A stretch of 64,000 nucleotides of DNA from Belliella pelovolcani (GCF_900156785.1 NZ_FTOP01000002.1:248001-312000); one strand, 5' to 3'. Positions 26,746-35,972 are shown, counted from the stretch's first letter. Numbers and translations: made by a program. Notes: a model not told the origin generated them from the letters alone.

Positions 26746-27768
26746 TTAATCCACCAAATCCACCAACTCCGCTCCAATCCCATTTCCTTCTGGAAAAATC
26801 ACAGATTCAGCTGTGATGATAACCCCTCTTGCAATATCCTTTTTCAATAACATTGCTCCATCCATATCTACATAATCTAAAAGCGGAGCAATATGTGCAA
26901 TTGCCGTGATGCCTACTGAAGACTCTGTCATGCACCCTACCATGGTTTTCATGCCAAGCTTTTTCGCTTCTTTAATCATTCTAAGCCCAGGAGTAATACC
27001 TCCAGCTTTGACCAACTTCACATTGATTCCATGAAATAGCCCATGACATTTTTTTACATCTGACTCCACAATACAACTCTCGTCAGCGATGACTGGTAGC
27101 TTGCTGTATTTGAACACTTCCTTCATCCCTGCTAAGTCATCTTTTCCTAGTGGTTGCTCCATAAACTCTACATTCAATTTCTTTAGTTCTACCGCGTATT
27201 CAATAGCTTGTTCCGCAGTCCATGCACAATTGGCGTCGATACGAAATGGGGCATCTGTATGCTTCCTCAATTCACGGATAATTTCTAAGTCATGATCTGT
27301 GCCCAGCTTGATTTTATAAAGGGGCCAATCTACCTCCTTCATCTTTGCAATCATCTTATCCACATTGTCTATCCCTATCGTAAAGTTCGTTAGTGGAATA
27401 GCTTTAGGGTTTAGATTCAGGTATTCGTAGAGTTTCTTTCCTCTTTTTTTGGTGTATAAGTCCCATGCTGCCATATCCAAAGCACATTGGGCAAATGGGT
27501 TATCCACAAAAATCTCCTTACAAATTTCCCAAAGTTGCTCAGGAGTCTCCCATGGCTCAGTTTCTACCACTCTTCTAGAGGCTTCCAGCGACATACAAAT
27601 GTTTTCTTGCGTCATTCCGTAAAATGGATTGGTAGTCGTCTCACCCAAGCCATAGAAACCCTTGTCTTCTAATTTGACAATCACCGTGTCTTGGATATCC
27701 CTACTCTGATGAGCGATAGTAAAGGTGTGCTTTAATGCTAAGTCGCGAACAAAAAAGGTGAGCTTCAT
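26746..27768 (-). CDS. Dipeptide epimerase (L-Ala-D/L-Glu epimerase type, enolase superfamily)
   Basis: 340 residues. Enolase-superfamily barrel with the KxK catalytic pair in YKIKLG, metal ligands D (RIDANCAW), E (FMEQPLG) and D (IADESC), and the second catalytic Lys in VKLVKAGG. The DxD-type specificity loop of dipeptide epimerases (CMTESSVGITAIAHIAPLLDYVDMDG) is present. It would epimerise L-Ala-D-Glu from recycled murein peptides. Divergent from an M14 carboxypeptidase gene 77 bp away, which fits shared work on murein peptides (inference). Confidence 0.9.
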   Translation of the reverse strand: MKLTFFVRDLALKHTFTIAHQSRDIQDTVIVKLEDKGFYGLGETTTNPFYGMTQENICMSLEASRRVVETEPWETPEQLWEICKEIFVDNPFAQCALDMAAWDLYTKKRGKKLYEYLNLNPKAIPLTNFTIGIDNVDKMIAKMKEVDWPLYKIKLGTDHDLEIIRELRKHTDAPFRIDANCAWTAEQAIEYAVELKKLNVEFMEQPLGKDDLAGMKEVFKYSKLPVIADESCIVESDVKKCHGLFHGINVKLVKAGGITPGLRMIKEAKKLGMKTMVGCMTESSVGITAIAHIAPLLDYVDMDGAMLLKKDIARGVIITAESVIFPEGNGIGAELVDLVD

Positions 27769-27845
27769 ATCTGTAAATGTTTAAAACAAAAGTAAATGTA
27801 AATTTTTGGCTAAGTTTACATTATTGGTAAAAACTTTCTATTTCA

Positions 27846-29315
27846 ATGAAGAAGCACACCCTAGTTTTCCTTTCTTTAATGTGGATAACGTTAATCAGCT
27901 GTGATCGTCAAAACCAAACTTTTGACAGTGTAGAACTGGATTTATTGGAAGCAGCCTTTGAAACCTATCAAGAAAAAAGTGTTCAAAATAGAAGGTTTAA
28001 ATATGCAGACGTGATCCATTTGATCACTGATCGTGTGGGATTGTTTGAAGTGGAAAAACTGGGTGAATCAGTCCATAATAAGGCGATTTATCAGCTTAGC
28101 GTAGGAGAGGGAAAGGTTAAAGTCATGCTCTGGTCACAAATGCATGGGAATGAAAGCACCGCTACAATGGCACTTTTTGATTTGATGAATTTCCTAGAGG
28201 CAGATGATCAGCAGTTTCAATCCCTTAGAAACACCATACTGCAAAATCTTCAAATCCGAATTATTCCTATGGTGAATCCAGATGGTATGGATATGTGGAT
28301 TAGAAGAAATGCTTTAGAAATCGACCTCAACAGGGATGCTGTTGCGTTGGTCTCTCCAGAAGCTAAAATCCTGAAAGAAGCCAGAGACACTTTTGAGCCT
28401 GAGTTTGGATTTAACCTACACGATCAGCAGATTTATTATAATGTAAGTGGGACAGCAAAACCTGCTACTATTTCTGTACTAGCTCCAGCATATAACTATG
28501 AAACAGAGGTCAATGAAGTACGAAAAAGAGCCATGCAAGTGATCATAGGTATGAATCAGATGCTCCAACAGACCATTCCAGGACAAGTTGGAAAATATGA
28601 TGACGCCTTTGAGCCAAGAGCATTTGGGGATAATTTTCAAAAGTGGGGGACGAGTACAATTTTAATTGAATCAGGAGGTTATGTACAGGATCCAGAGAAG
28701 CAATATATTAGAAAGCTCAACTTTATGATGATGCTTCATGCTTTGATTCAAATCGCCGAACAGACTTATCCAGAACAAAATCTGGATGATTATTATGCGA
28801 TTCCTGACAATGATTTGAAAATGATGGATTTACTGATCAAGAATCTTAGTTTGGAGAGCTCAGGCTATACCTATCAGGCTGATTTAGGAATCAGAAGAAG
28901 GGAAGGAGATACGCAAGAAGGGTATTATGTCAACGGCAGCATCGAAGATATAGGGGATCTTTCTGTATTTTATGGTTATGAAACATTGGATGCATCAGGA
29001 CTCCAAATCCGTGAGGGAAAGGTTTACGATATACCGTTTGAACAAATCACAGATATTACCGAAGAAAGGGCTTATGAGCTTTTGCAAAAGGGCTATTTAG
29101 CTGTAAGTTTGAAAGATACAAAAGGAGCTGAAGTTCATAGTTTACCAATATTGACCTTATCCAAAAATGACAAAATTCCTTTTAGTATCAGAGTTGGAGG
29201 CAGTCCCAATTTCTACTTGGCAAAGGGTGAGGACATGAAATTTGCCATTGTGAATGGCTATTTGATAGATCTTCAAAACAAAAACCCTCAAGAGTACCGA
29301 ATGAAAGTTCAATAA
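27846..29315 (+). CDS. M14-family zinc carboxypeptidase, lipoprotein
   Basis: 489 residues. Lipobox-like LISC near residue 19. The zinc ligands are H100 and E103 (SQMHGNESTA) and H192 (NLHDQ); substrate residues N162-R163 (IDLNRDA) are in place, and a catalytic Glu probably lies in ILIESGGYVQ. The C-terminal 150 residues form a separate beta-rich part. M14 enzymes remove C-terminal residues from peptides, including murein peptides. Opposite the dipeptide epimerase; a peptide-recycling pair is plausible. Confidence 0.88.
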   Translation: MKKHTLVFLSLMWITLISCDRQNQTFDSVELDLLEAAFETYQEKSVQNRRFKYADVIHLITDRVGLFEVEKLGESVHNKAIYQLSVGEGKVKVMLWSQMHGNESTATMALFDLMNFLEADDQQFQSLRNTILQNLQIRIIPMVNPDGMDMWIRRNALEIDLNRDAVALVSPEAKILKEARDTFEPEFGFNLHDQQIYYNVSGTAKPATISVLAPAYNYETEVNEVRKRAMQVIIGMNQMLQQTIPGQVGKYDDAFEPRAFGDNFQKWGTSTILIESGGYVQDPEKQYIRKLNFMMMLHALIQIAEQTYPEQNLDDYYAIPDNDLKMMDLLIKNLSLESSGYTYQADLGIRRREGDTQEGYYVNGSIEDIGDLSVFYGYETLDASGLQIREGKVYDIPFEQITDITEERAYELLQKGYLAVSLKDTKGAEVHSLPILTLSKNDKIPFSIRVGGSPNFYLAKGEDMKFAIVNGYLIDLQNKNPQEYRMKVQ

Positions 29316-29358
29316 TTTCTCTCAATGTTTTTACATTTGAAACACAAATGCCCATTTT

Positions 29359-29541
29359 ATGAAAAAACACCTCACCGCAGCTATTTTTGCCTTGGCAATC
29401 ATCATTTCTGCAAACATGGGAATTTTCCAAATCACGGGACAAAATTCCACAGAGGACTATTCTTGGGGCGGAACTTTCAATACAAGTTCAAAGGAGAAAA
29501 CAGCTTCAATCACGATGAGACTTAGCTATAGTGTAAAATAA
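29359..29541 (+). CDS. Small exported peptide, unknown
   Basis: 60 residues: a signal-like N-terminus (MKKHLTAAIFALAIIISANM) and a short polar tail with Ser/Thr-rich SSKEKTASITM and LSYSVK. It lies between the M14 gene and the DUF1456 gene in the same direction, ending 7 bp before the latter. A competing frame (29325-29525) has no signal-like start. No family recognised; moderate confidence that it is real. Confidence 0.45.
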   Translation: MKKHLTAAIFALAIIISANMGIFQITGQNSTEDYSWGGTFNTSSKEKTASITMRLSYSVK

Positions 29542-29548
29542 AGAATAA

Positions 29549-30019
29549 ATGAATAACAACGATATACTCAGAAGTCTCCGCTACACATTTGATTTCAATG
29601 ATGAACAGATGATCTCCATTTTCAAGAAGGGCACACTTGAAGTCAATAGAGAAACGGTGAGCAATTGGCTCAAGAGAGATGATGATCCGGGTTTTAGCGC
29701 CATTTATGATGTGGATTTAGCAGCATTTCTAAATGGCCTGATTGTCAAAAACCGCGGCAAAAAGGATGGAGAAGATCCCAAGCCTGAGAAGAGTCTAAAC
29801 AATAACATGGTATTCAGGAAGCTCAAAATTGCCCTTAACATGAAGGATGAAGATATTTTGGATGCCTTGGATTTGATAGGCTTTAGATTTAGCAAGCATG
29901 AACTCAGCGCACTTTTCCGCAAGCCCACCCAAAGCCAATACCGTCCCTGCAAAGACCAAGTATTGAGGTATTTTTTGAAAAGCTTACAAGAGAAATTTAG
30001 GCCTGCTAGTGGAGGTTAA
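29549..30019 (+). CDS. DUF1456 (YehS-like) protein
   Basis: 156 residues made of two copies of the DUF1456 domain, about residues 1-65 and 84-150. Each begins with a similar N-terminal pattern (NNDILRSLRYTFDFNDEQMI and NNMVFRKLKIALNMKDEDIL) and ends in a segment LKRDDDPGF or FRKPTQSQYRPC. YehS-type proteins are conserved but uncharacterised, and likely cytoplasmic. The last codons overlap the convergent DUF4221 gene by 4 bp. Confidence 0.9.
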   Translation: MNNNDILRSLRYTFDFNDEQMISIFKKGTLEVNRETVSNWLKRDDDPGFSAIYDVDLAAFLNGLIVKNRGKKDGEDPKPEKSLNNNMVFRKLKIALNMKDEDILDALDLIGFRFSKHELSALFRKPTQSQYRPCKDQVLRYFLKSLQEKFRPASGG

Positions 30020-31146
30020 TTCCCCAAGCTTACCCTTACAAACCCCATTTCATCATCCAAATTAGCAAACACCCAAAGCTTACCATCTTTGACGAAATAC
30101 TTGGTGCTTTCTGTGACCAGTTCAGGAATTTCTCCTTCTAGGACTAGATTGAAGTCATCATCAAACACTGTCAAGAAGACTTTGGTCTCTTTAATTTGTG
30201 GAAGAAAGGCATTTTCAGGCTTTATATCGGTATACTCCCTTTGGGCAGATAAGCGTAAGTATCTTTTATTTTCCTGATCCCAAACGGGAGGGCTGAACTT
30301 TACCTGTTCTAGAAACCCCTGATATGTTTTTTCTAAAATAGCTACCGACACAATCTCTTTTTTATCTATTTGTTTGACACTTTTGGGAGTCAAGGTTGGT
30401 TCATAAGAGACCTTTTTTACTTGTTCCCCTGCTGCATTGAAAATATATATTTCATTGGAAAAATCATGACTTACCATGGCATAGCCATTTTCTGATGTCA
30501 AGTACACCATTGGGTCTAAAAAGAAATACCGGCCATCATCATCAAATTCCAAAATGTTATTTTGATATGCTTTTTCTGAATCAATCTCAATAGTCTCCTT
30601 TGTATGGGTATTTACAGACAATATGTCTAAGCTAATGCTTCTATCGAAATTAAATGGCAAACCAAAAACTTTCATAGAATCGGAATATTCCAAGGTTAAT
30701 TCATTTCTAATCATTTGAAAATCATCACCATCATTGACCTTTGACCAATCAGCACTTTTGAGTAGCTTGGCGTCCTTGTCGTATACACCTGATTTGACTG
30801 ATCCTTTGATGAAAAACAGGTCATCTTCCAACGCGTAGATATAATTGATATGACTTGTACCATTAGGTCCTTCCTTATCAAAAGGAATACTTTGTACATA
30901 CTCCAGTTTTTCTAGGTTGATCTCATCTATTGAATGATCAAACTTATTGAATAGATAAATGGTGTTTTTCTCCATGTTTAAACTCGCATTGGTGATATTT
31001 CTAGATAGATCGAGATTTCTATCTTTAGAGTCAATCACCAAAGTATCTAAACTATAGGAGAACACTTCCCCAAAATCATCTGTAGCCTTTTGACTACAAG
31101 AGAAGAGTAAACCAAATACAAAGAAGAAAATCGTTTGCTTTTTCAT
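30016..31146 (-). CDS. DUF4221 lipoprotein
   Basis: 376 residues. The signal peptide ends in the lipobox LLFSC. The body is a propeller-like series of beta segments; the family start FSYSLDTLVIDSKDRNLDL and the end KYFVKDGKLWVFANLDDE match DUF4221, a Bacteroidota-specific lipoprotein family without known function. The same C-terminus survives in the remnant at 6037-6183. It stands alone on the minus strand, with a palindrome about 110 bp upstream of its start. Confidence 0.88.
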   Translation of the reverse strand: MKKQTIFFFVFGLLFSCSQKATDDFGEVFSYSLDTLVIDSKDRNLDLSRNITNASLNMEKNTIYLFNKFDHSIDEINLEKLEYVQSIPFDKEGPNGTSHINYIYALEDDLFFIKGSVKSGVYDKDAKLLKSADWSKVNDGDDFQMIRNELTLEYSDSMKVFGLPFNFDRSISLDILSVNTHTKETIEIDSEKAYQNNILEFDDDGRYFFLDPMVYLTSENGYAMVSHDFSNEIYIFNAAGEQVKKVSYEPTLTPKSVKQIDKKEIVSVAILEKTYQGFLEQVKFSPPVWDQENKRYLRLSAQREYTDIKPENAFLPQIKETKVFLTVFDDDFNLVLEGEIPELVTESTKYFVKDGKLWVFANLDDEMGFVRVSLGN

Positions 31147-31253
31147 AAGTTTTTTGAAGAACAGTGTAAACTAAAAAATTAACATTTATAAAACAAAGTT
31201 TAGTGCTAGAGAATTCTAATCTACTAAAAATCAGACTACTTTAACTCGTGTTT

Positions 31254-31286
31254 AACTTTTCCAAAGTTCCAAACTTTGGAAAAGTT
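31254..31286. repeat. 33-bp perfect palindrome (REP-like)
   Basis: AACTTTTCCAAAGTT (31254-31268), 3-nt spacer, AACTTTGGAAAAGTT (31272-31286): fifteen paired bases without mismatch. It lies in the gap between the DUF4221 gene start and the rng 3' end. It could be a REP element or a regulatory site; no T-run follows. Confidence 0.6.
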
Positions 31287-31314
31287 CTTATCTAAACTGG
31301 GCTATTACCAAAAA

Positions 31315-31344
31315 AAAAAGCGAGACTATTCAGTCTCGCTTTTT
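31315..31344 (-). terminator. Terminator overlapping the end of rng
   Basis: AAAAAGCGAGACT (31315-31327), 4-nt loop, AGTCTCGCTTTTT (31332-31344). On the minus strand the stem encodes the last codons of rng, the stop (31326-31328) lies at the loop, and a long T-run follows. Confidence 0.85.
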
Positions 31345-32897
31345 ACTTGTAGTTCTATTTCTTCTCCTGAATCGTCCAGGAATCTGTACTCCGTCACAGG
31401 TAGTGAGGAATCTTTGATCAGTTTTACCCACTTGAAATATTTGAAAAACCATCTCACCCGCTGTGAAATGATGCCATTCGTAAAGTAGGCATGCAAGTAG
31501 GGGTGCAATCCGATGTGGATTTTCGATACGTTTTGGATGGTAGCAATATGTTCTAGATCCTTTTCTAGCTTATCTGCTACTAAGATTGAAGCTTGTATTT
31601 TGCCTGTACCGTTACAAGACGGACAAGTTTCTTTAGTGACAATGTTTACTTCAGGTCGCACGCGTTGCCTTGTGATTTGCATAAGACCAAATTTGGTCAA
31701 TGGTAGCACGGTGTTCTTGGACCTATCTGATTTCATCTCTTCTTTCATCGCATCATAGATGGCCTTTTTGTTGTCAGCCTTCTTCATGTCGATGAAGTCA
31801 ATGACGATGATACCTCCCATATCTCGGAGGCGCAATTGTCTTGCAATTTCTTTTACAGCGACCAGGTTAGTTTTAAGTGCTGTTGTTTCCTGATCACTTT
31901 CTTGATTGGACTTATTGCCACTGTTCACATCGATGACGTGCAGGGCTTCTGTATGTTCTATGATGACATAGCCACCTTGAGGGAGACTGACTGTCTGTCC
32001 AAACAAGCTTTTGATTTGCTTCTCTATTCCAAAACTTTCAAAGAGCTTTGCTTTACCACTGTAAAGCTTAACAATTTTTTCCTTTTCAGGGGCGATCGAT
32101 CGGATATAAGATCGGATCTGATCGTAGATCAATTCATCCTCTACTGTGATTGCATCGAATGATTCGTTGAGCAGGTCTCTAATGATAGAGGAAGCCATGC
32201 TCATTTCTCCTATTATCTTGTCTTTAGGCTTGGCTTTTGGAAGCTTTTTCATTCCATCTTCCCAAGTGCTCACCAAGTTCCTCAAGTCTTTGTCTAGTTC
32301 TGTGACTGACTGACCTTCGGCTACTGTTCTGATGATAACGCCAAAATTGGCAGGTTTGATAGAAGTGATAAGCCTCACGAGCCTGCGCCTTTCATCTGCA
32401 CTGCGTATTTTCTTCGACACATTGACTGTGTTGGAAAAAGGTACGAGTACAAGATAGCGACCGGCAATGGAGAGCTCACAGGATAGTCGAGGACCTTTCG
32501 TTGAGATCGGTTCTTTGACTACTTGTACCAGGATTTGGTTGTTTTTAGGAAGGACATTGGAAATTTTTCCAAGCTTTTCTATATCCTGTTCAAGGTCTAG
32601 TCCTTTCAAATTGTAAGCGGAGAGATTTCCATTCTTGGCTAGTTTGGTAAACTTGTTGAGGCTATTGACCTGGGGGCCAAGATCCTGATAATGCAGGAAG
32701 GCATCCTTTTCATAGCCAACATCAATGAAAGCTGCATTGAGCCCATTGACTATTTTCCTTACTGTGCCGAGATAGATATCTCCCACCTTGAACTTGTTGT
32801 CATCTCCATCAGAATGAAGTTCCACCAAGCCCTTGTCCTTCAAAAGGGCGATACGACTACCGCTTTGAGCAGAATCGATTATTAATTCTGTGCTCAA
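31326..32897 (-). CDS. rng: Ribonuclease E/G family endoribonuclease
   Basis: 523 residues from a TTG start; a TAG lies in frame just upstream and the family normally begins like MSTELIIDS, so TTG is very likely the real start. An S1 domain (KVGDIYLGTVRKIVNGLNAAFIDVGYEKDAFLHY) near residues 40-125 is followed by the RNase H-like/DNase-I-like catalytic part with HVIDVNSG (metal-binding Asp) and GGIIVIDFIDM, and the zinc-link CPSCNGTG. The length is that of RNase G; the long scaffold tail of RNase E is absent. It processes rRNA and decays mRNA. Confidence 0.96.
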   Translation of the reverse strand: MSTELIIDSAQSGSRIALLKDKGLVELHSDGDDNKFKVGDIYLGTVRKIVNGLNAAFIDVGYEKDAFLHYQDLGPQVNSLNKFTKLAKNGNLSAYNLKGLDLEQDIEKLGKISNVLPKNNQILVQVVKEPISTKGPRLSCELSIAGRYLVLVPFSNTVNVSKKIRSADERRRLVRLITSIKPANFGVIIRTVAEGQSVTELDKDLRNLVSTWEDGMKKLPKAKPKDKIIGEMSMASSIIRDLLNESFDAITVEDELIYDQIRSYIRSIAPEKEKIVKLYSGKAKLFESFGIEKQIKSLFGQTVSLPQGGYVIIEHTEALHVIDVNSGNKSNQESDQETTALKTNLVAVKEIARQLRLRDMGGIIVIDFIDMKKADNKKAIYDAMKEEMKSDRSKNTVLPLTKFGLMQITRQRVRPEVNIVTKETCPSCNGTGKIQASILVADKLEKDLEHIATIQNVSKIHIGLHPYLHAYFTNGIISQRVRWFFKYFKWVKLIKDSSLPVTEYRFLDDSGEEIELQVKSETE

Positions 32898-32944
32898 ATC
32901 GTGTCTCTATTTATGTGAATGAACGTTTACTGTAAAAACTCAAA

Positions 32945-32972
32945 AAGAAGAAGTAATTAATTACTTCTTCTT
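32945..32972 (-). terminator. Perfect 28-bp palindrome at the end of the mS38-like gene
   Basis: The stretch 32945-32972 is a perfect palindrome (AAGAAGAAGTAATT and its complement). On the minus strand it encodes the last three Lys codons and the stop, then ends in TTTTT. It is a likely terminator with the stop inside the stem-loop. Confidence 0.7.
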
Positions 32973-33050
32973 ATGTCTGTTTTTTCTAAGTCTCTTCTTA
33001 CGCTTGTGCGTAGCGATCTTATGTCTTTTTCTTTTTTTACCGCAAGGCAT
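32961..33050 (-). CDS. AURKAIP1/COX24 (mS38-like) very small basic protein
   Basis: 29 residues, starting MPCGKKRKRHKIATHKRKKR and ending KKK; more than half is Lys, Arg or His. This is the short form of the AURKAIP1/COX24 domain common in Bacteroidota, related to mitochondrial small-subunit protein mS38. A role as a small ribosomal protein bound at the decoding-side helix of 16S rRNA is inferred from that kinship. It lies between rng and a TPR gene, all on the minus strand. Too short for ordinary ORF finding; the sequence match to the family pattern is strong. Confidence 0.88.
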   Translation of the reverse strand: MPCGKKRKRHKIATHKRKKRLRKNRHKKK

Positions 33051-33081
33051 AGTTTTAAAGATTTAAAGTTGAACAATTATT

Positions 33082-33900
33082 TTACAGCCTTTCCAGATAG
33101 CTATCTACACTTGACAAGACCATAGGATCTGTCGTCATGTCCTTTACTTGCTCGAACTGCTTTTTTGCTTTGTTATTTTGCTTGGATTCAAAGTAACTCA
33201 CTGCCAGATAGAATTGCCCTTGAAGATTATTAGGATGGTATTTGACCAATTCTTCGAATCTATCAGCGGCTCTTTTGTACTGACCTGACTGCATGGAGAG
33301 TATCCCCATATTGAATAGGGCATCTTCATTGGTAGGCTCGGCTTCCAATACTTCCCTGAGCATGGTGATTCCCTGCATTGGGTTGGAAGAAGAGACATAA
33401 GTCATAGCTACTTTCGTTTTCAAGTCTAACCGTTTTGGATCTTTCTCCAAAACTTGATTGAGGTAGCTTCTAGTTTTTTCTGCTAAGAAAGCTATTTTTT
33501 GCTCATTGAGTGCAAATGTATATGCCTCGTAATAAGCAGTACCTGTTTTTTCCAATCGCTCTAGGCTATTGATCTTTTCTGCTGCCAATTCAAAGAAGTA
33601 AGCCGCACTATCAAATTTACCTATCTCTAAATAGAGTTCGGCGATGGAGTCAGCAAAGGTAGCGAAATTTTCCTGATTATCTTCTGCCTCCATTTTGCCC
33701 TTGAGGGATGCAATCTCAGCTGCCATAGACTCATCTACAGTACCAAGATGCATATCAGCTGGGTTGGATGAGGTAGGTTCCTCCGAATCGGTGATTTGAG
33801 CAGCTCCCTCGTCATTGTCCACGACTACCCGTGGCAAAGAAAACAAAATCGCAATGGCTGCGACTCCGATGACTATAGCTATGATTTGGGATTTCTTCAT
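33082..33900 (-). CDS. Tetratricopeptide-repeat protein with N-terminal membrane anchor
   Basis: 272 residues. One membrane segment at residues 5-25 (IIAIVIGVAAIAILFSL), then an acidic linker and about four TPR units from residue 75 (for example PTNEDALFNMGILSMQSGQYKRAADRFEEL and NNLQGQFYLAVSYFESKQNNKAKKQFEQV, each quoted in part). It should face the periplasm as a protein-interaction scaffold. It sits directly downstream of the HU gene in the same direction (22 bp), as commonly seen in this phylum; the partner is unknown. Confidence 0.88.
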   Translation of the reverse strand: MKKSQIIAIVIGVAAIAILFSLPRVVVDNDEGAAQITDSEEPTSSNPADMHLGTVDESMAAEIASLKGKMEAEDNQENFATFADSIAELYLEIGKFDSAAYFFELAAEKINSLERLEKTGTAYYEAYTFALNEQKIAFLAEKTRSYLNQVLEKDPKRLDLKTKVAMTYVSSSNPMQGITMLREVLEAEPTNEDALFNMGILSMQSGQYKRAADRFEELVKYHPNNLQGQFYLAVSYFESKQNNKAKKQFEQVKDMTTDPMVLSSVDSYLERL

Positions 33901-33910
33901 CAGGAAAAAA

Positions 33911-33938
33911 AGCTCTCAGGAATTAATCCTGAGGAGCT
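33911..33938 (-). terminator. Hairpin containing the HU stop codon
   Basis: AGCTCTCAGGA (33911-33921) and TCCTGAGGAGCT (33927-33938) pair with one bulged base; the HU stop is in the 5-nt loop, and on the minus strand a run of seven T follows. It would separate or attenuate HU from the TPR gene, whose ATG is only 11 bp further on. Confidence 0.75.
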
Positions 33939-34231
33939 AGTTCTTTAATTTTTTTGCTGTTCTTAATTTTCTCGATAAATACCTTCGAAGGTTTGAAGGC
34001 TGGCACATAATGCTCATCGATCACAATTGCAGTGTTTTTAGAGATATTTCGGGCGATTTTTTTAGCTCTCTTCTTATTAATGAAGCTGCCAAATCCTCTC
34101 ACATAAATATTGTCTCCTTCTGCCATGGAATCTTTTACAACTTTGAAGAACGCCTCAATAGTCTGAGTCACATCGTCTTTCTGGATTCCAGTTTTGTCCG
34201 AAATCTTGTTAATTACTTCTGCTTTAGTCAC
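33923..34231 (-). CDS. HU/IHF-family DNA-binding protein
   Basis: 102 residues, GTG start (VTKAEVINKISDKTGI). The family pattern GFGSFINKKRAKKIARN and PAFKPSKVF, the two arms of the DNA-bending beta ribbon, is present. It is a little longer than classic HU (90 residues) through a Lys-rich C-terminus. Dimeric nucleoid protein that bends DNA. Divergent from mutY; HU, mutY, ssb and gldE in this order is a conserved Bacteroidota neighbourhood. Confidence 0.95.
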   Translation of the reverse strand: MTKAEVINKISDKTGIQKDDVTQTIEAFFKVVKDSMAEGDNIYVRGFGSFINKKRAKKIARNISKNTAIVIDEHYVPAFKPSKVFIEKIKNSKKIKELAPQD

Positions 34232-34391
34232 TGTTAGTTTAATTTAAATTATTATCGAATAAGCTTAACGACCTATTAACCAACTAATTTTGGGACTGCA
34301 AATTTACAAGAAGCATTTCAATATAAAAACATATTGCCCAAAATTAGCTTCATTTGTTTAACGAATATTACTAAATAAAAATTTCAACATT

Positions 34392-35465
34392 TTGAATAAC
34401 AAGTATTTCGCATCTACTTTATTGGAATGGTATAGTCTTCACAAAAGGGATTTGCCATGGAGAAACACGAAAGACCCTTATATAATTTGGCTATCTGAAA
34501 TTATTCTTCAGCAAACACGTGTAGCACAGGGCCTCCCATATTTTGAAAAATTTATTCAGAATTATCCCAAAGTGGAAGACCTAGCAGTAGCACCTGCTGA
34601 TGAAGTCATGAGATTGTGGCAAGGTCTCGGTTATTATAGTCGTGCTCGCAATCTACATTATTGTGCAAAAGAAGTAGTTTCCATATATGGAGGTCGGTTC
34701 CCTGATTCCTATCATGGGCTTCTTCGACTCAGAGGTGTCGGCAGCTATACAGCAGCTGCAATTGCCTCATTTGCATTCGATCAGGCAGTCGCAGTGGTAG
34801 ATGGCAATGTGTTTAGAGTATTGGCAAGATATTTTGGAATTTCCACTGACATTGCCAGTAGTAAAGGCAAAATGGAGTTTGAAGCAATTGCAAATCAAAA
34901 CATCTCCAAAGACCACCCAGCCGAATACAATCAAGCTATCATGGAGTTTGGCTCTTTACAATGTACTCCCAAAAATCCTGATTGCACGCATTGTCCACTA
35001 AAAGCTAATTGCTTTGCTTTCAAAGAAGGAATGGTTGAGCAACTCCCCGTCAAAATCAATAAATTGAAGGTTAAGACCAGGTATTTCAATTACCTATATA
35101 TTAGGTGTGGATTAAATGTAATTGTCAAGCAACGTGGTGCAGGTGATATATGGCAGGGTTTGTATGATTTTCCGCTACACGAGTCAAAGAGAGAATTGAT
35201 CAGTAATATTGAAGACCTAGATATGTTTTCAAATATTGAGTCAATTACTGACAAAGTTAAGTTTAATCCACAAAGTACATTCAAGCATATACTCACTCAT
35301 CAAAGAATTTTCGCCAACTTTGTGGAGTTTACGATTAATGAAAAAAGTCAAGAGCAATTGCGCGAATGGGTTAAGCAGCGTGGGTTTGAGATGGTGGATA
35401 TGGAAACGCTAGAAAATCTTCCTAAACCTAGGTTGCTTTTGCGGTTTTTGAACGAAGAAAAATAA
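34392..35465 (+). CDS. mutY: A/G-specific adenine DNA glycosylase
   Basis: 357 residues from a TTG start; no ATG or GTG lies near and the family N-terminus (LLEWYSLHKRDLPWRNTKDPYIIWLSEIILQQTRV, here in part) begins within ten residues, so TTG is well supported. The helix-hairpin-helix with catalytic Asp is LLRLRGVGSYTAAAIASFAF...VDGNVFRV. The [4Fe-4S] cysteines are in CTPKNPDCTHCPLKANC. The C-terminal NUDIX-like domain recognises 8-oxoG. It removes A mispaired with 8-oxoG. Confidence 0.96.
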   Translation: MNNKYFASTLLEWYSLHKRDLPWRNTKDPYIIWLSEIILQQTRVAQGLPYFEKFIQNYPKVEDLAVAPADEVMRLWQGLGYYSRARNLHYCAKEVVSIYGGRFPDSYHGLLRLRGVGSYTAAAIASFAFDQAVAVVDGNVFRVLARYFGISTDIASSKGKMEFEAIANQNISKDHPAEYNQAIMEFGSLQCTPKNPDCTHCPLKANCFAFKEGMVEQLPVKINKLKVKTRYFNYLYIRCGLNVIVKQRGAGDIWQGLYDFPLHESKRELISNIEDLDMFSNIESITDKVKFNPQSTFKHILTHQRIFANFVEFTINEKSQEQLREWVKQRGFEMVDMETLENLPKPRLLLRFLNEEK

Positions 35466-35516
35466 TGCTTAAATTTAATCGCAAACTTTTTGTTAAACAT
35501 TTAAACCAATACAATT

Positions 35517-35972
35517 ATGGCCGGAGTAAATAAAGTAATTTTGATCGGTAACCTTGGTGCAGATCCTGAGGTAAAGCACCTAGAAGGTGACAAGGTAGTA
35601 GCAAATTTAAGGTTGGCTACCACAGAGGCGTACAAAGATAGAAGTGGCAACAGGGTAGAAAATACCGAATGGCACGATTTGGAAGTATGGGATGGACTGG
35701 CTCGAGTAGCAGAACAGTACATGAAAAAAGGCAGTAAGCTCTATGTAGAAGGAAAAATCAAAAGTGATACCTGGCAAGACGAGCAAGGGAATAATAGAAA
35801 AAGAACAAAAATTAGAGTAATCAACCTGACAATGTTAGACGGTAGACCTGATGGCCAAAATACTGGCTCTTCAAGTGCCTCTAACCAAGGCTACAACAAT
35901 GCTCCGACACAGCAGATGCCTTCACCTACAGTTTCTGAAGGTCCAGGGGAAGAAGATGATCTTCCTTTCTAA
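35517..35972 (+). CDS. ssb: Single-stranded DNA-binding protein
   Basis: 151 residues. OB fold in the first 105 residues (VNKVILIGNLGADPEVKHL, WHDLEVWDGLARVAEQYMKKG, SDTWQDEQGNNRKRTKI), then a Gln/Ser/Pro-rich linker and the acidic partner-binding tip GEEDDLPF at the very C-terminus. Tetramer that coats single-stranded DNA in replication and repair. 51 bp after mutY and probably co-transcribed. Confidence 0.97.
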   Translation: MAGVNKVILIGNLGADPEVKHLEGDKVVANLRLATTEAYKDRSGNRVENTEWHDLEVWDGLARVAEQYMKKGSKLYVEGKIKSDTWQDEQGNNRKRTKIRVINLTMLDGRPDGQNTGSSSASNQGYNNAPTQQMPSPTVSEGPGEEDDLPF

